Part shown: positions 53,933 through 63,000 of the stretch, piece by piece | Numbering within the stretch: the stretch's first letter is position 1 | Layout of the letters: every line of letters begins with the position of its first letter | NCBI RefSeq assembly: GCF_003781945.1 | Contig: NZ_RJJW01000010.1 | Coordinates: forward strand, 1-64,000 | Origin: Halorubrum sp. CSM-61 | GTDB taxonomy: Archaea; Halobacteriota; Halobacteria; Halobacteriales; Haloferacaceae | Direction of reading: 5' to 3' | DNA: 64,000 bases | Notes under the pieces: generated by a model | Database searches by the model: none | The model's input: only the letters and a program-made list of their open reading frames with translations | Told to the model about the DNA's origin: nothing | Translations under genes and position numbers: made by a program

Positions 53933-55018
53933 ATGGCCGCGACGGACCGACTCCGGGCCGCGCTCGACCGCTTCGAGCCGCCGCCGCGCGCGGTCGACTG
54001 GTCGCTGTTCGCGTTCGTCGTCGCCGAGGCCGTGACGGGACTCGTCTCGTTCACGGTGGGCGCCCCGGAGGGGTGGCCGCTGTTCTGGCTTCACCGCGCG
54101 CTCGGCGTCGCGATCGTCGCGCTGCTCGCGTGGAAGCTCGCGCGGGTCCGTCGCCGGCTCACCGATCCGGAGCTGTGGCGGCGGTCGACCGCCCTGTCGG
54201 TCCTGACGCTCCTCGCCGCGCTCGGCGCGCTCGCGACCGGGATCGCGTGGGTGTTCGGCCTCGACGTGCGGGTCTCGTACTGGACGCTCCTCTCCGTCCA
54301 CGTCGGCTTCGGGCTCGTTCTCGTTCCGCTCGTGGCCGCGCACGCCGCGACCCGGTTCCGGCTCCCGCGCCGCGTCGACTTCGAGCGCCGCCGGACCGCG
54401 CTCCGGTACACGGTGCTGCTGGCCGCGGGCGCGGCGGCGTACCGGCTCCAGCAGGGGGTCAGCGATGCGCTCGACACCGCCGGTGCAGACCGGCGTTTTA
54501 CCGGATCGCAGCCCCGCGAAGGTGCGGGGAACGCGGCCTTCCCGATCACCTCGTGGGTCGCCGACGACCCCGATCCGATCGACCGCGACGAGTACCGGTT
54601 GACGGTCGACGGGCTCGTGAGCGATCCGGTCGAACTGACCGCCGAAGAACTGGCCGCGGGCCACGAGACGGAAGCGCTGCTCGACTGTACGAGCGGGTGG
54701 TACACGGTCCAAGAGTGGGGCGGGACCCGCGTCGGCGACCTGCTTGACGCGGCCGGCGAGCTCGACGACGACGCCGCCTACGTCCGGTTCACGTCGGTTA
54801 CGGGGTACCGCTGGAGCCTCCCGATCGACGAGGCCCGAGACGCCCTCCTCGCGACCCATGTCGGCGGCGAGCGACTCTCGCACGGCCACGGCGCGCCGGC
54901 CCGGCTGGTCGCGCCCGATCGGCGGGGCTTCCAGTGGGTGAAGTGGGTGACGCGCGTGGAGGTCCGCGCGGAGTACGACCTCGGGCAGTGGGTCGTGACG
55001 CTGGTCAGTGGGTCGTGA
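53933..55018 (+). CDS. membrane-anchored YedY-like molybdopterin oxidoreductase
   Basis: A 361-residue protein. Residues 1-170 form four or more membrane helices with His residues in FWLHRALG, SVHVGFG and AAHAATRF that could bind haem b. From about 195 comes a sulphite-oxidase-type Mo domain (FPITSWVADDPDP, TVDGLVSDPVELTAEEL) with LLDCTSGWYTVQEW, whose Cys is the expected Mo ligand. It resembles a fusion of YedZ-like and YedY-like parts. The 3' end has a perfect 20-bp duplication and abuts a tnpB element, so the true C-terminus may be altered. Confidence 0.82.
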   Translation: MAATDRLRAALDRFEPPPRAVDWSLFAFVVAEAVTGLVSFTVGAPEGWPLFWLHRALGVAIVALLAWKLARVRRRLTDPELWRRSTALSVLTLLAALGALATGIAWVFGLDVRVSYWTLLSVHVGFGLVLVPLVAAHAATRFRLPRRVDFERRRTALRYTVLLAAGAAAYRLQQGVSDALDTAGADRRFTGSQPREGAGNAAFPITSWVADDPDPIDRDEYRLTVDGLVSDPVELTAEELAAGHETEALLDCTSGWYTVQEWGGTRVGDLLDAAGELDDDAAYVRFTSVTGYRWSLPIDEARDALLATHVGGERLSHGHGAPARLVAPDRRGFQWVKWVTRVEVRAEYDLGQWVVTLVSGS

Positions 55019-55025
55019 CGCTGGT
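54986..55025. repeat. 20-bp tandem duplication at the element boundary
   Basis: CAGTGGGTCGTGACGCTGGT occurs twice back to back. The second copy shifts the reading frame and gives the present stop of the Mo protein (TLVSGS). It ends just where the tnpB right-end hairpin starts. Confidence 0.9.
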
Positions 55026-55812
55026 CAGTGACCCACGACTGAAGTCGTGGGCTTGTCAGTGGACTCGCCTTCTGCCGTCGAATCGACGGAGGCGATAAAT
55101 TCGCCGTTCAGGTTCAACGTCCCTGACGTCAGCGCACACTGACAGGGTGCGCCTCCACTCGAAGACGTTTGCCCCGAGCAGAGACGTTTGAGGAGTTTCC
55201 GAGCAATGTTCTTGCTCGCGTTATAATCCGCGTTCAGCTCGTAGTCGCATTTTTGACACACGAACTGGTGTTTCGACCGCCGATTCTTCTCGTGGGTAAA
55301 GCCGCACTTCGAACACCGCCGGCTCGTGTACGCCGGACTCACCTGCTTGACTTCAATATCGAGCATCTCGGCTTTGTACTCGACGTACTCGTACAAGCGC
55401 CGGAACGCCCACGCGTGGAAGCGCTTCGCACCGGCCATCCGATCACGTATATCGGTCAGGTTCTCGAACGCGACGTGCGTACACCCGTGGTCGCGAGCTT
55501 CGTCGAGAATCAGGTTCGAGGCACGATGGAGTTCGTCCCGCATCCAGCGGTGTTCGCGGTCGTCCATCGACTGGATTGATAAGTGTGCCGACCGCGTCCC
55601 CGTCTGTTGCATCGACCCGCGCGTCTTCTCAAACTCGCGGCGTCGATGGTTCATCTCGTCGGCGTTCCCGATGAATTCTCCCGTGGAAGTCACAGCAAGC
55701 GAGCCGTCCACGTTCAGATCGACGCCAAGGACTGTTCTGTGCTTGGCATTGGAAGCAGTCGTGGACCGCTCGTGCTCGTCGCGTTCGGTGCGGCGCATAC
55801 GCGCGTGGAGGT
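55025..55812 (-). pseudogene. tnpB: tnpB, 3' part (interrupted by ISH3-family element)
   Basis: The C-terminal portion of an IS1341/IS200-IS605 TnpB, the RNA-guided nuclease relative of Cas12. RuvC residues remain: Asp in GVDLNVDGS, Glu in FENLTDIR, Asp in ADYNASKN. The zinc finger has CSKCGF and CQKCDY. Joining it to 57217-57730 after removing the insertion and one copy of the target duplication restores one frame of 433 residues. The last codons read through the right-end hairpin (CCCACGACTTCAGTCGTGGG on this strand). Confidence 0.92.
55028..55060 (-). ncRNA. predicted right-end / omega-RNA scaffold hairpin of the tnpB element
   Basis: On the minus strand CCCACGACT TC AGTCGTGGG forms a stem of about nine pairs at the very end of tnpB, as in haloarchaeal IS1341 elements whose right end provides the guide-RNA scaffold. 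The guide would be the next bases, which equal the duplicated 3' end of the neighbouring Mo gene. The RNA itself is predicted, not seen. Confidence 0.45.
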
Positions 55813-57221
55813 AGAATCAGTACATCACAAAGCCGGTTAGTTGAGACGTCTGCTTGCTGAAGGTGTGTCTAATACCAAGCAAGCAGACGGTGAAATTCAC
55901 GAGGACCAGCTTCTTAACTTCCTCGTCAACTCCCTTGACGAGGAAGTTGCCCTCACACTCGCTGAAAACGCTGAACTCGATGCTGAAGACATCTACGAGG
56001 TCCTCGTCGGCGCGTGCGCCGACGGGACCTCGGTCTCAACGCTCTGTGAGAAAAGCGAAGATGCTCCCCACGAAAATTCGGTTCTCTACCATCTCCGCAC
56101 CAAGTTCGATCTTGAGACGCTCGAACAAGTCGGAAACGCGCTCCTTCAGAAGGACGTCCTCGACGTCCTTCCCCAGCAGGTGGAGGTCGTTTCAGACCTC
56201 CACCTGCGGCCCTACTACGGCGACGAAGATGGGACAGACGGCTTGTATCACTCACAAGCGAAGCGTGGAACGACTGCGTTCCACGCCTACGCCACACTCT
56301 ACGCGCGTGTGAAGAACAAACGCTACACGCTGGCGGTGCGCCGTCTCGAAGACGGCGACACCGCCAGCAGTGTCCTCGCAGAGTTTCTCGGTATCCTCGA
56401 CGGCCTTGACCTCGAGGTCAAGGCCGTCTTTCTTGACCGCGAATTCTACGACAGCAAGTGTTTGACGCTGCTTCAGGCACACAACCACGCCTACGTCATG
56501 CCGATCGTCCGCTGGGGACAGACGATCAAGCAAGAACTCTCGGAAGGCTGGAGTCGCGTGATTCAACACGACATGACGGCGAAACTCGACGGTCACAGCT
56601 GGACCGTCGAGTTTCCCGTCTACATCGACTGTACGTACCAAAACGGACGGTACGACGAACATGGAGTGGCGCGTCACGGCTACGCCGCTGACGCGCCGTT
56701 CATCAATTCACCACGAGACGCTCGATACCACTACGCGAAACGCTTTGGTATCGAGGCCAGCTACCGACTCTCCGAGCAAAGTATTGCGACGACCTCGACA
56801 CAAAATCCGGTCGTACGGCTGCTGTACGTCGTGGTGAGCTTGTTGTTACAGAACGTCTGGCGGTATTTACACTGGGAGTACGTGGCGACGCCCCGCCGTG
56901 GAGGGCGTCGCCTCTGGAAGTGGTCGTTCAAGGAGTTCATCAACATGATTCAACGGGCAGCGTGGACGGCCCTCGCGACGCGTCGGGCCGTCCCCGCAAA
57001 CCGACCACCAGACGACCGGTTTACTCGCTAATCTCCGACCGGGCTAGCCTCCGCCAGGAGTGGCGACGCTGTCGCGTCGGCGGCAGCCGCCGCCGACAGC
57101 GACAGCTCTCCGTCGGTTCGTCGACGATCTTCTCGTCAAGACCACCCAGCACAACCGCTCCACCACAGAACTCAGGCTTCAGAAACAGCTAGCTGAGGAT
57201 GCTTTGTGAGGTACTGAGAAT
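55813..57221. mobile_element. ISH3-family insertion sequence with 5-bp target duplication
   Basis: The element is 55818-57216 (1399 bp). The ends are CAGTACATCACAAAGC and, inverted, CAGTACCTCACAAAGC (one mismatch in 16). AGAAT flanks it on both sides (55813-55817 and 57217-57221). It carries one transposase gene on the plus strand. It sits in tnpB, and excising it with one AGAAT restores an intact tnpB frame, so the insertion is recent. Confidence 0.95.
55865..57031 (+). CDS. ISH3-family transposase
   Basis: A 388-residue transposase starting at a GTG (SNTKQADGEIHEDQLLNFLVN). Characteristic blocks: EDIYEVLVGACADGTSVSTL, LHLRPYYGDEDGTDGLYHS (first acidic residues of a DDE-like core), VKAVFLDREFYD (second Asp), RFGIEASYRLSEQ (Glu) and PANRPPDDRF at the end. 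Length and sequence match complete family members, so it is probably active. Confidence 0.95.
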   Translation: MSNTKQADGEIHEDQLLNFLVNSLDEEVALTLAENAELDAEDIYEVLVGACADGTSVSTLCEKSEDAPHENSVLYHLRTKFDLETLEQVGNALLQKDVLDVLPQQVEVVSDLHLRPYYGDEDGTDGLYHSQAKRGTTAFHAYATLYARVKNKRYTLAVRRLEDGDTASSVLAEFLGILDGLDLEVKAVFLDREFYDSKCLTLLQAHNHAYVMPIVRWGQTIKQELSEGWSRVIQHDMTAKLDGHSWTVEFPVYIDCTYQNGRYDEHGVARHGYAADAPFINSPRDARYHYAKRFGIEASYRLSEQSIATTSTQNPVVRLLYVVVSLLLQNVWRYLHWEYVATPRRGGRRLWKWSFKEFINMIQRAAWTALATRRAVPANRPPDDRFTR

Positions 57222-57730
57222 GAGTCGGTCGAGCGGTCGTACTGAAGCGTGGACATCCGGAACTCGTACTCCTCGCTCAGTAGGTACTCGCCGATCGGTG
57301 TTCCCGTGGGATCGTCGGGAATCACGTACTCACACTCGACGCGCCCGTTTATTGTTGAAAGAGATACGTGATCGCGGTGGAACGTCGCGGAGCGTTTGTC
57401 GTAAACGACGCTCCACGCGTCGAACTGTGGTTGACTGGTGGTCTCGTCCTTTTTGAGTCGGGCGACGCCGCTTTTCGTAGCCTCGATAGCGCGACGAATC
57501 CCCTTTTGAACGAGGTTCGCAGTGAGTGCTGTTTCGTTTCGAAGGGGCTCGTAGAGCGCGTTCTCGGCTTGTTGCTTCGAGGTGACGCAGTACTCGTCGG
57601 GGTATCTCCACGCCCACGCCGCGGTGGTGTTCGCACAGTGGAGAAACTGGTCTTTCGTCTGATGGAGGTCGTCGCACCGCTCGTCGGGCACGTCAAGTTT
57701 GACTTTGACGGTGCGGATCATATCCCCCAT
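57217..57730 (-). pseudogene. tnpB: tnpB, 5' part (interrupted by ISH3-family element)
   Basis: The N-terminal part of TnpB (IRTVKVKLDVPDERCDDLHQ...AWRYPDEYCVTSKQQAENAL... STLQYDRSTDSF). In the present sequence the frame runs a little into the IS end (SVPHKASSASCF) and stops. See the 3' part for the reconstruction. The 226-bp gap upstream holds an AT-rich promoter region and a double-hairpin repeat. Confidence 0.92.
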
Positions 57731-57822
57731 CTGTATCTCACATGTTAATCTATTTATTTATAAATTCTACGGCTGGTAGTGGGGAGTCAGGGTACTATCG
57801 CTCGTTGTATGTTGCGGGGTGT

Positions 57823-57917
57823 GTCGGATTCCTCCCACGTCATCAGAACTCTATGAGTTCTGATCGGCTCACGAGACGCAAGCGTCTCGTGAACGGCTGA
57901 AGCCGTGGGATTCCTCC
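57823..57917. repeat. three-hairpin repeat beside tnpB
   Basis: The sequence is bounded by GGATTCCTCC at 57826-57835 and 57908-57917. Hairpin 1 is ATCAGAACTC/GAGTTCTGAT (57842-57864), hairpin 2 CACGAGACGC/GCGTCTCGTG (57870-57891) and hairpin 3 ACGGC/GCCGT (57893-57906). Hairpin 3 has the same design as the tnpB right-end stem. It is probably the end or scaffold relic of an IS1341-type or derived miniature element. Confidence 0.6.
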
Positions 57918-57956
57918 TTGTTACTCTGTGACCGGCGCGGCGGTGGGATCGCGGGG

Positions 57957-60467
57957 CTACTCGTACTCGCTCCCGACGACCTCGCGGATGCGCTCCGCGG
58001 TCACCGGGCCGACGCCCTCGACCTCCAGTAAGTCGTCCTCGGGCGCCGTCATCACGGCCTCGACGGTGCCGAAGTGTTCGAGGAGGGTCCGGGCCGTGAC
58101 GGGACCGATATCGGCGATGGAGGAGACGACGTACTCCTGCTGTTCCGCGCGGGTCTTCGTCGTCTTCTCGCCGTGGACGCTCACCTCGCGGTCGCGCGTC
58201 TCCTGTTCGCGCTTGGCGATGGTCGCGAGCAGTTCGGTGGTGTCGTCTTCGCCCTCGGTGCGGAGGACGCTCACGTCGAAGTCGACCGCGAGCGACGCGA
58301 GCGCGCCGCGGATCGCGTTGGGATCGATGTCGCGCTGCCCGTAGAGGTTCGTCCCCTCGACGACCATCACGGGGCGAGCGTACGCTCGCGAGAGCTCGCC
58401 GACCTGCTCGAACATCGACCGGTCCGAGTCGAGCATCGAGTCGACGAAGTCGGCCGCCGACTTGCGCTCGACGGCGACCCGGTCGGAGAGCACGTAGTCG
58501 CCGACCGCGAGCGTCTCCAGCCGGGTGACGAGCCCGTCGCGCGTCGAGAGGTCCTTCGCGATCGAGGAGTCGAGCTCGCGCTGGTCGACGACGACCTCGA
58601 CGCCCTCGTCGACACCGGCGGTGGCGACGACGCCGCCCTCAGCGTCGGTGTCGTCCTCGTCGCCGTCGTCCGGTTCGGACTCGTCGCTCGACTCGTCGGC
58701 GTCGCCGTCCCCGCCCCGCGCTTCCGCCGCGAAGTCGGTGAGCCCGGCGTCGTCGCCGTCGCCAGCGGCGCCGTCGTTGGCGTCGACGCTGTCAGCGTCG
58801 GCGCTGTCCCCGGCGTCACTGTCACCCGCGCCCTCGTCGGCTTCCGATCCGACGTCGTCGCTCTCCCCGTTGGATGCCCCGCCGAAGGCGTCCAGTCCCG
58901 CCTGTCCGTCGTCGCCGACGGTCTCCTCGATGTCGTCGGTGGCTTCCTTCAGCTCGGCGAGCTGACTTGCCATCTTCTTCTCGCGCCGGCGAGAGATCCA
59001 GAAGAACGCCTCGTCGCGGGTGTCCTCGGCCATCAGGACTACCACCTTCCCCTCGGCCTGCCGACCGGTCCGGCCCTTGCGCTGGATCGATCGGATCGCG
59101 GTCGGAACGGGTTCGTAGAAGCAGACCAGATCGACCTCGGGCACGTCGAGCCCCTCCTCGGCGACGCTCGTGGAGACGAGCACCTCGAACTCGCCGGCCT
59201 TGAACTCGTCGAGCGTCTCCTGCTGCTGTTTCTGGCTCATCCCGTCGGAGCCCTCCTTGTCGCCCTGTCCGACGAACTTCCGCACGTCGAAGCTCGCGGA
59301 GAGGAACTCCACGAGCGCCTCGGCGGTGTCGCGGGACTCCGTAAAGAGGATCGCGCGCTCGCCCTCGTTGATGCCGAGGGTTTCGGCCAAGAGAATGCGC
59401 GCCTTCGAGAACTTGGGGTGGAGCCCGTCGAACGACTCCGCCTTTCGCATCGCCTCGCGCACCTTCGGGTCCGCGACCATGCGCTGGCTCGCCTTCGAGG
59501 CGCCCGACGACCGGGCGGCCTCGCGCTGGCGCTCGAAGTAGCGCCGGACGGACTCGACCGACTGCGTCTCGACCAATTCGGTCGCGCGCCGGAGCTTCAT
59601 CACCTCGGCGTGGGTGCTCATCCCCTTGTACCCGTCCGACTGGTCGTTGTCCATCATCTTCTTGAGCTTCCCCCGCATCTCGTTGAGGTCCCGCTGCGAG
59701 AGGTCGGGGTTCGTCGTGTTCGTCACGCCCAGCGACTTCAGCTTCTCCAGCCGGTCCGTGATCACTTCGTTGAGGGCGTCGCGGATCTCGAGGACCTCGT
59801 CCGGGAGCGTCACCTGCTCCCACTGCACGTCGGTGTCGTGGGTGTACTCGTCGACGTCGGCGTCCTCCTCGGTCATCACCTCGACGTTCGCGAGCCCGAG
59901 GTTCTCACAGACCGTCTCGATCTCCTCGGTGTCGCCGCCGGGCGAGGCCGACATCCCGGTGACGAGGGGATCGGCCGCGTCGGCGTGGTAGCGCTCCGCG
60001 ATGTAGACGTACGCGTAGTCGCCGGTCGCGCGGTGGCACTCGTCGAAGGTGCAGTGGGTCACGTCGCGCAGCGAGATCCGGTTGCCGACCAGGTCGTTCT
60101 CGACGACCTGCGGGGTCGCGATCACGATCCGGGCGTCGTCCCACAGCGCGGCGCGGTCGTCCGGCTTCACGTCGCCGGTGAACACGACGATCTCGTCGTC
60201 GGGAATGGAGAGGGCCTCGCGGTAGAAGTCCGCGTGCTGCTGAACGAGCGGTTTGGTGGGCGCTAAAAAGAGAGCCTTCCCGCCCGCCTCGTGGAGGCGC
60301 TCGGCGGTGACGAGCAGGCTGACCGTCGTCTTGCCGAGGCCGGTCGGGAGACAGACGAGGGTGTGTTCGTCCGCGGCGGCCTCGGCCAGCTGGAGCTGGT
60401 AGCGGCGCCGCTGGAGGAAGTCGTCGACGAGCAGGGGTCTGTCGATGCCGGCGGCCTCGGTCGCCAT
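57957..60467 (-). CDS. hef: Hef helicase/nuclease (XPF family)
   Basis: An 836-residue fork-repair enzyme. The N-terminal helicase has motif I PTGLGKT, II DECH, III MSASP and VI QRKGRTGR. A long acidic linker (about 520-620) separates it from an XPF-type nuclease with VDQREL, GDYVLSD and VERKSAADF (the ERKxxxD core). A tandem helix-hairpin-helix ends the protein (SIADIGPVTARTLL, VEGVGPVTAERI). It cuts and remodels stalled replication forks. Confidence 0.96.
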   Translation of the reverse strand: MATEAAGIDRPLLVDDFLQRRRYQLQLAEAAADEHTLVCLPTGLGKTTVSLLVTAERLHEAGGKALFLAPTKPLVQQHADFYREALSIPDDEIVVFTGDVKPDDRAALWDDARIVIATPQVVENDLVGNRISLRDVTHCTFDECHRATGDYAYVYIAERYHADAADPLVTGMSASPGGDTEEIETVCENLGLANVEVMTEEDADVDEYTHDTDVQWEQVTLPDEVLEIRDALNEVITDRLEKLKSLGVTNTTNPDLSQRDLNEMRGKLKKMMDNDQSDGYKGMSTHAEVMKLRRATELVETQSVESVRRYFERQREAARSSGASKASQRMVADPKVREAMRKAESFDGLHPKFSKARILLAETLGINEGERAILFTESRDTAEALVEFLSASFDVRKFVGQGDKEGSDGMSQKQQQETLDEFKAGEFEVLVSTSVAEEGLDVPEVDLVCFYEPVPTAIRSIQRKGRTGRQAEGKVVVLMAEDTRDEAFFWISRRREKKMASQLAELKEATDDIEETVGDDGQAGLDAFGGASNGESDDVGSEADEGAGDSDAGDSADADSVDANDGAAGDGDDAGLTDFAAEARGGDGDADESSDESEPDDGDEDDTDAEGGVVATAGVDEGVEVVVDQRELDSSIAKDLSTRDGLVTRLETLAVGDYVLSDRVAVERKSAADFVDSMLDSDRSMFEQVGELSRAYARPVMVVEGTNLYGQRDIDPNAIRGALASLAVDFDVSVLRTEGEDDTTELLATIAKREQETRDREVSVHGEKTTKTRAEQQEYVVSSIADIGPVTARTLLEHFGTVEAVMTAPEDDLLEVEGVGPVTAERIREVVGSEYE

Positions 60468-60519
60468 CGGGGGTCCTTGGCCGGCACCGGCCTAAAGCCT
60501 TCGCGAAGCGGGGTGAAAG

Positions 60520-60624
60520 TTAACAGTCGCCGGACCGCTCCTCTCGGAGTTCCTCCGGCACGTCCTCGTCGACCAGCTCCGCCCACTCGGCAAGCCGGTC
60601 TCCGGATGGGGTCTGCGCACTCAT
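60520..60624 (-). CDS. 34-residue small acidic protein
   Basis: The short gene MSAQTPSGDRLAEWAELVDE... ends in ...RSGDC. Codon third positions are GC-rich as in real genes, and a TATA-like TTAATACG lies about 28 nt upstream of the ATG. It is on the same strand as and 52 bp before hef. The Leu/Trp/Glu heptad pattern suggests one amphipathic helix. No function is known. Confidence 0.5.
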   Translation of the reverse strand: MSAQTPSGDRLAEWAELVDEDVPEELREERSGDC

Positions 60625-60750
60625 CAGACGACGGATCTCAGTGGTACGTATTAACAGTTATCCCGATTCCGCGTGATCTAACATCGGTTCGACACGAAAC
60701 GATCCGCCGCGACTCGCACGCCTTTTACCGCTCACGCGCCTCGGGCCGGC

Positions 60751-61191
60751 ATGAGCAACCTCGACGAGTTCCTCGCGGGCGAGCGGCTCGACGACGTGGT
60801 CTTCTACGTGAGCGACGCGTACCTCGACGACGACTCCCGGCTCCGGAGCGTCGGCACCGAGACCGATGGCGGGGTCCGGCTGATCCTCGACGGCGAGACC
60901 GGTCGGTCCGCGTTCCAGGCCGGCACGGGCATGGGCGCGATGGAGTTCGCGAAGACGGCGATGGGCGCCGAGGGCGAGATCGCTCGCTCGCTCGACGACG
61001 GGGACTGCCCCTTCGCCGAGGAGAACCCCGACGACGACCACGGGATCCGGTTCGTCTTCGCGTTCGCGGAGGCGCGAAACGAGGAGGTCGGCGGCCTCTA
61101 CGCCGAGGGAGACGTGGTCCACGCGTACGCCCACTGCACGTGCGGCGAGAGCTACTCGCACAAGTGGGTCGTCGGCGAGCGGAGCGACTGA
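60751..61191 (+). CDS. DUF5807-like haloarchaeal protein
   Basis: A 146-residue soluble protein beginning MSNLDEFLAGERLDDVVFYVSDAYL. It has Cys in DDGDCPFAE and a HCTCGESYSHKW end where CTC and two His could bind a metal. The middle is GTGMGAMEFAKTAMG. It resembles the DUF5807 family from memory; function unknown. A TTTTAC box lies 28 nt upstream. Confidence 0.75.
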   Translation: MSNLDEFLAGERLDDVVFYVSDAYLDDDSRLRSVGTETDGGVRLILDGETGRSAFQAGTGMGAMEFAKTAMGAEGEIARSLDDGDCPFAEENPDDDHGIRFVFAFAEARNEEVGGLYAEGDVVHAYAHCTCGESYSHKWVVGERSD

Positions 61192-61218
61192 GAGACGGGA
61201 AGCGCCCTCAACCCGGGC

Positions 61219-62871
61219 TCACTCGGAGTCGGGCGCGTCGCCTTCCGGCACCGATCCCTCGACGAGCGACTGGTCGGCGTACCGCTCCCGGAGGTCCTTC
61301 TTCGAGAACTTCCCGGTGGCGGTTTTCGGCACCTCGTCGATGAACTCCACGGCGTCCGGCAGCCACCACTTCGGGTACTCCTCGCGGAGCCCCGCCTCGA
61401 TCTCCTCGACCAAGGCGTCGCGGTCGACGCCGTCGGCCGCGACGACGAACGCGACCGGGCGCTCCTGCCAGCGCTCGTGCGGGACGCCGATCACGGTCGC
61501 CTCGCTCACGCCGTCGTAGGCCATGATCGCGTTCTCCAACTCGACGCTGGAGATCCACTCGCCGCCGGACTTGATCACGTCCTTCGTCCGGTCGACGAGC
61601 TGGAGGTACCCGTCCTCGTCGACGGTGACCACGTCGCCGGTCTTGAGCCAGCCGTCGACGAACTCCTCCTCGCTGGCCTCGGGCCGTTTGAAGTACTCCT
61701 TGGTGACCCACGGCCCGCGGATCCGAAGCTCGCCGAACGCCTCGCCGTCCCAGGGGATCTCCTCGCCGTCCTCGTCGATGACCTCGAACTCCAGCCCGGG
61801 GACGACGAGCCCCTGCTTCGAGCGCTTGTCGACCTGCGTCTCGTAGTCGGCGTCGCGCAGGTCCGACGTGAGATGGGAGACGGTGCCGATCGGCGACAGC
61901 TCGGTCATCCCCCACGCGTGGAGCACCTCGACGCCGCGGTCGTCGTACCACTCGATGAGCGACTGCGGCGCGGCCGCGCCGCCGACGATCACCGTGTCGA
62001 GCGTCGAGAGGTCCACGTCGTTCCCCTCCGCGATGTATTCGCGGAGGCCGAGCCACACCGTCGGCACGCCCGCGGAGATCGTCACGCCCTCCTCCTCGAT
62101 CAGCGCGGCGAGGTCGGCCGGCTCCGGCGACGGTCCCGGATAGACGTGTTTCGCGCCCGCGGCGGTCGCGGTGAAGGGCATCCCCCACGCGTTGACGTGG
62201 AACATGGGGACGACGGGCATGACCACGTCGGAGTCCTCCATCGGGATCCCCTGCGGCGTCTGGGAGGCCATCGTGTGGCTCCACAGCATCGACTGCGTGT
62301 ACTCGACGCCCTTCGGCTTCCCCGTGGTGCCGGAGGTGTAACAGAGCCCGGCGGGCTGGTCGCTATCGAGGTCGGGCCAGTCGTACTCGGTCGACCGGTC
62401 CGCGACGAACTCCTCGTAGGGCGTCGCGTCGAGCGCGTCGATCTCGTCGGATCCCATCACGACGAAGTCGACGCCGTCGAACTCCTCCGCTCCCTCCGCG
62501 GCGCCGGCGAGCTTCGGCGCCAGCGACGGGTCGACGAAGAGTATCTCGTCGTCGGCGTCGTCGACGATGTACCGGATGTGCTCGTCGGGCAGCAGGGGGT
62601 TGATCGTGTGGAGCTGCGCGCCGGCGCTCGGGACGCCGAAGTACGTCTCGAAGTGGCGGGTGTGATTCCAGCAGAACGTCGCGATCCGGTCGCCGCGCTC
62701 GATCCCGTGCGCGTCCAAGGCGTTCGCGAGTCGAGCCGTGCGATCGGCGTACTCGGAATAGGTGTGTCGCGTGCGTCCCTCGTGGGTCCGGGAGACGATC
62801 TCGGTGTCCGGGTACAGTCGTTCGGCGCGCCACAGGAACGGTCGCAGCGTCTGGGAGTGTCCTCCGGGCAT
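61219..62871 (-). CDS. acyl-CoA synthetase (fatty acid--CoA ligase)
   Basis: A 550-residue ANL-superfamily enzyme that activates a fatty acid to acyl-CoA through an acyl-AMP. P-loop YTSGTTGKPKG, A4-like VPMFHVNAWG, A5 AWGMTELSP, hinge GWLKTGDVVTVDEDGY and RTKDVIKSGGEWIS, then the catalytic Lys in PKTATGKFSK. It most resembles medium/long-chain ligases. It would feed substrates to an acyl-CoA dehydrogenase such as the one at 5211. Confidence 0.94.
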   Translation of the reverse strand: MPGGHSQTLRPFLWRAERLYPDTEIVSRTHEGRTRHTYSEYADRTARLANALDAHGIERGDRIATFCWNHTRHFETYFGVPSAGAQLHTINPLLPDEHIRYIVDDADDEILFVDPSLAPKLAGAAEGAEEFDGVDFVVMGSDEIDALDATPYEEFVADRSTEYDWPDLDSDQPAGLCYTSGTTGKPKGVEYTQSMLWSHTMASQTPQGIPMEDSDVVMPVVPMFHVNAWGMPFTATAAGAKHVYPGPSPEPADLAALIEEEGVTISAGVPTVWLGLREYIAEGNDVDLSTLDTVIVGGAAAPQSLIEWYDDRGVEVLHAWGMTELSPIGTVSHLTSDLRDADYETQVDKRSKQGLVVPGLEFEVIDEDGEEIPWDGEAFGELRIRGPWVTKEYFKRPEASEEEFVDGWLKTGDVVTVDEDGYLQLVDRTKDVIKSGGEWISSVELENAIMAYDGVSEATVIGVPHERWQERPVAFVVAADGVDRDALVEEIEAGLREEYPKWWLPDAVEFIDEVPKTATGKFSKKDLRERYADQSLVEGSVPEGDAPDSE

Positions 62872-63000
62872 ACCTCACACACCACGGAGTCGAGAACTAT
62901 GAACGTTATCATGGTTGATCGTGATAGTTAGTGGTGAGAGCGTTTGACGACGAAGTCGCTCGGTGATGCGTGATTAACTCCGAGGCAATGAACACCGCCA

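Noticed and set aside
57179-57730. Stand-alone 183-residue protein gene
   Set aside because: Its last 12 residues come from the ISH3 end; the rest is the N-terminal part of the interrupted tnpB.
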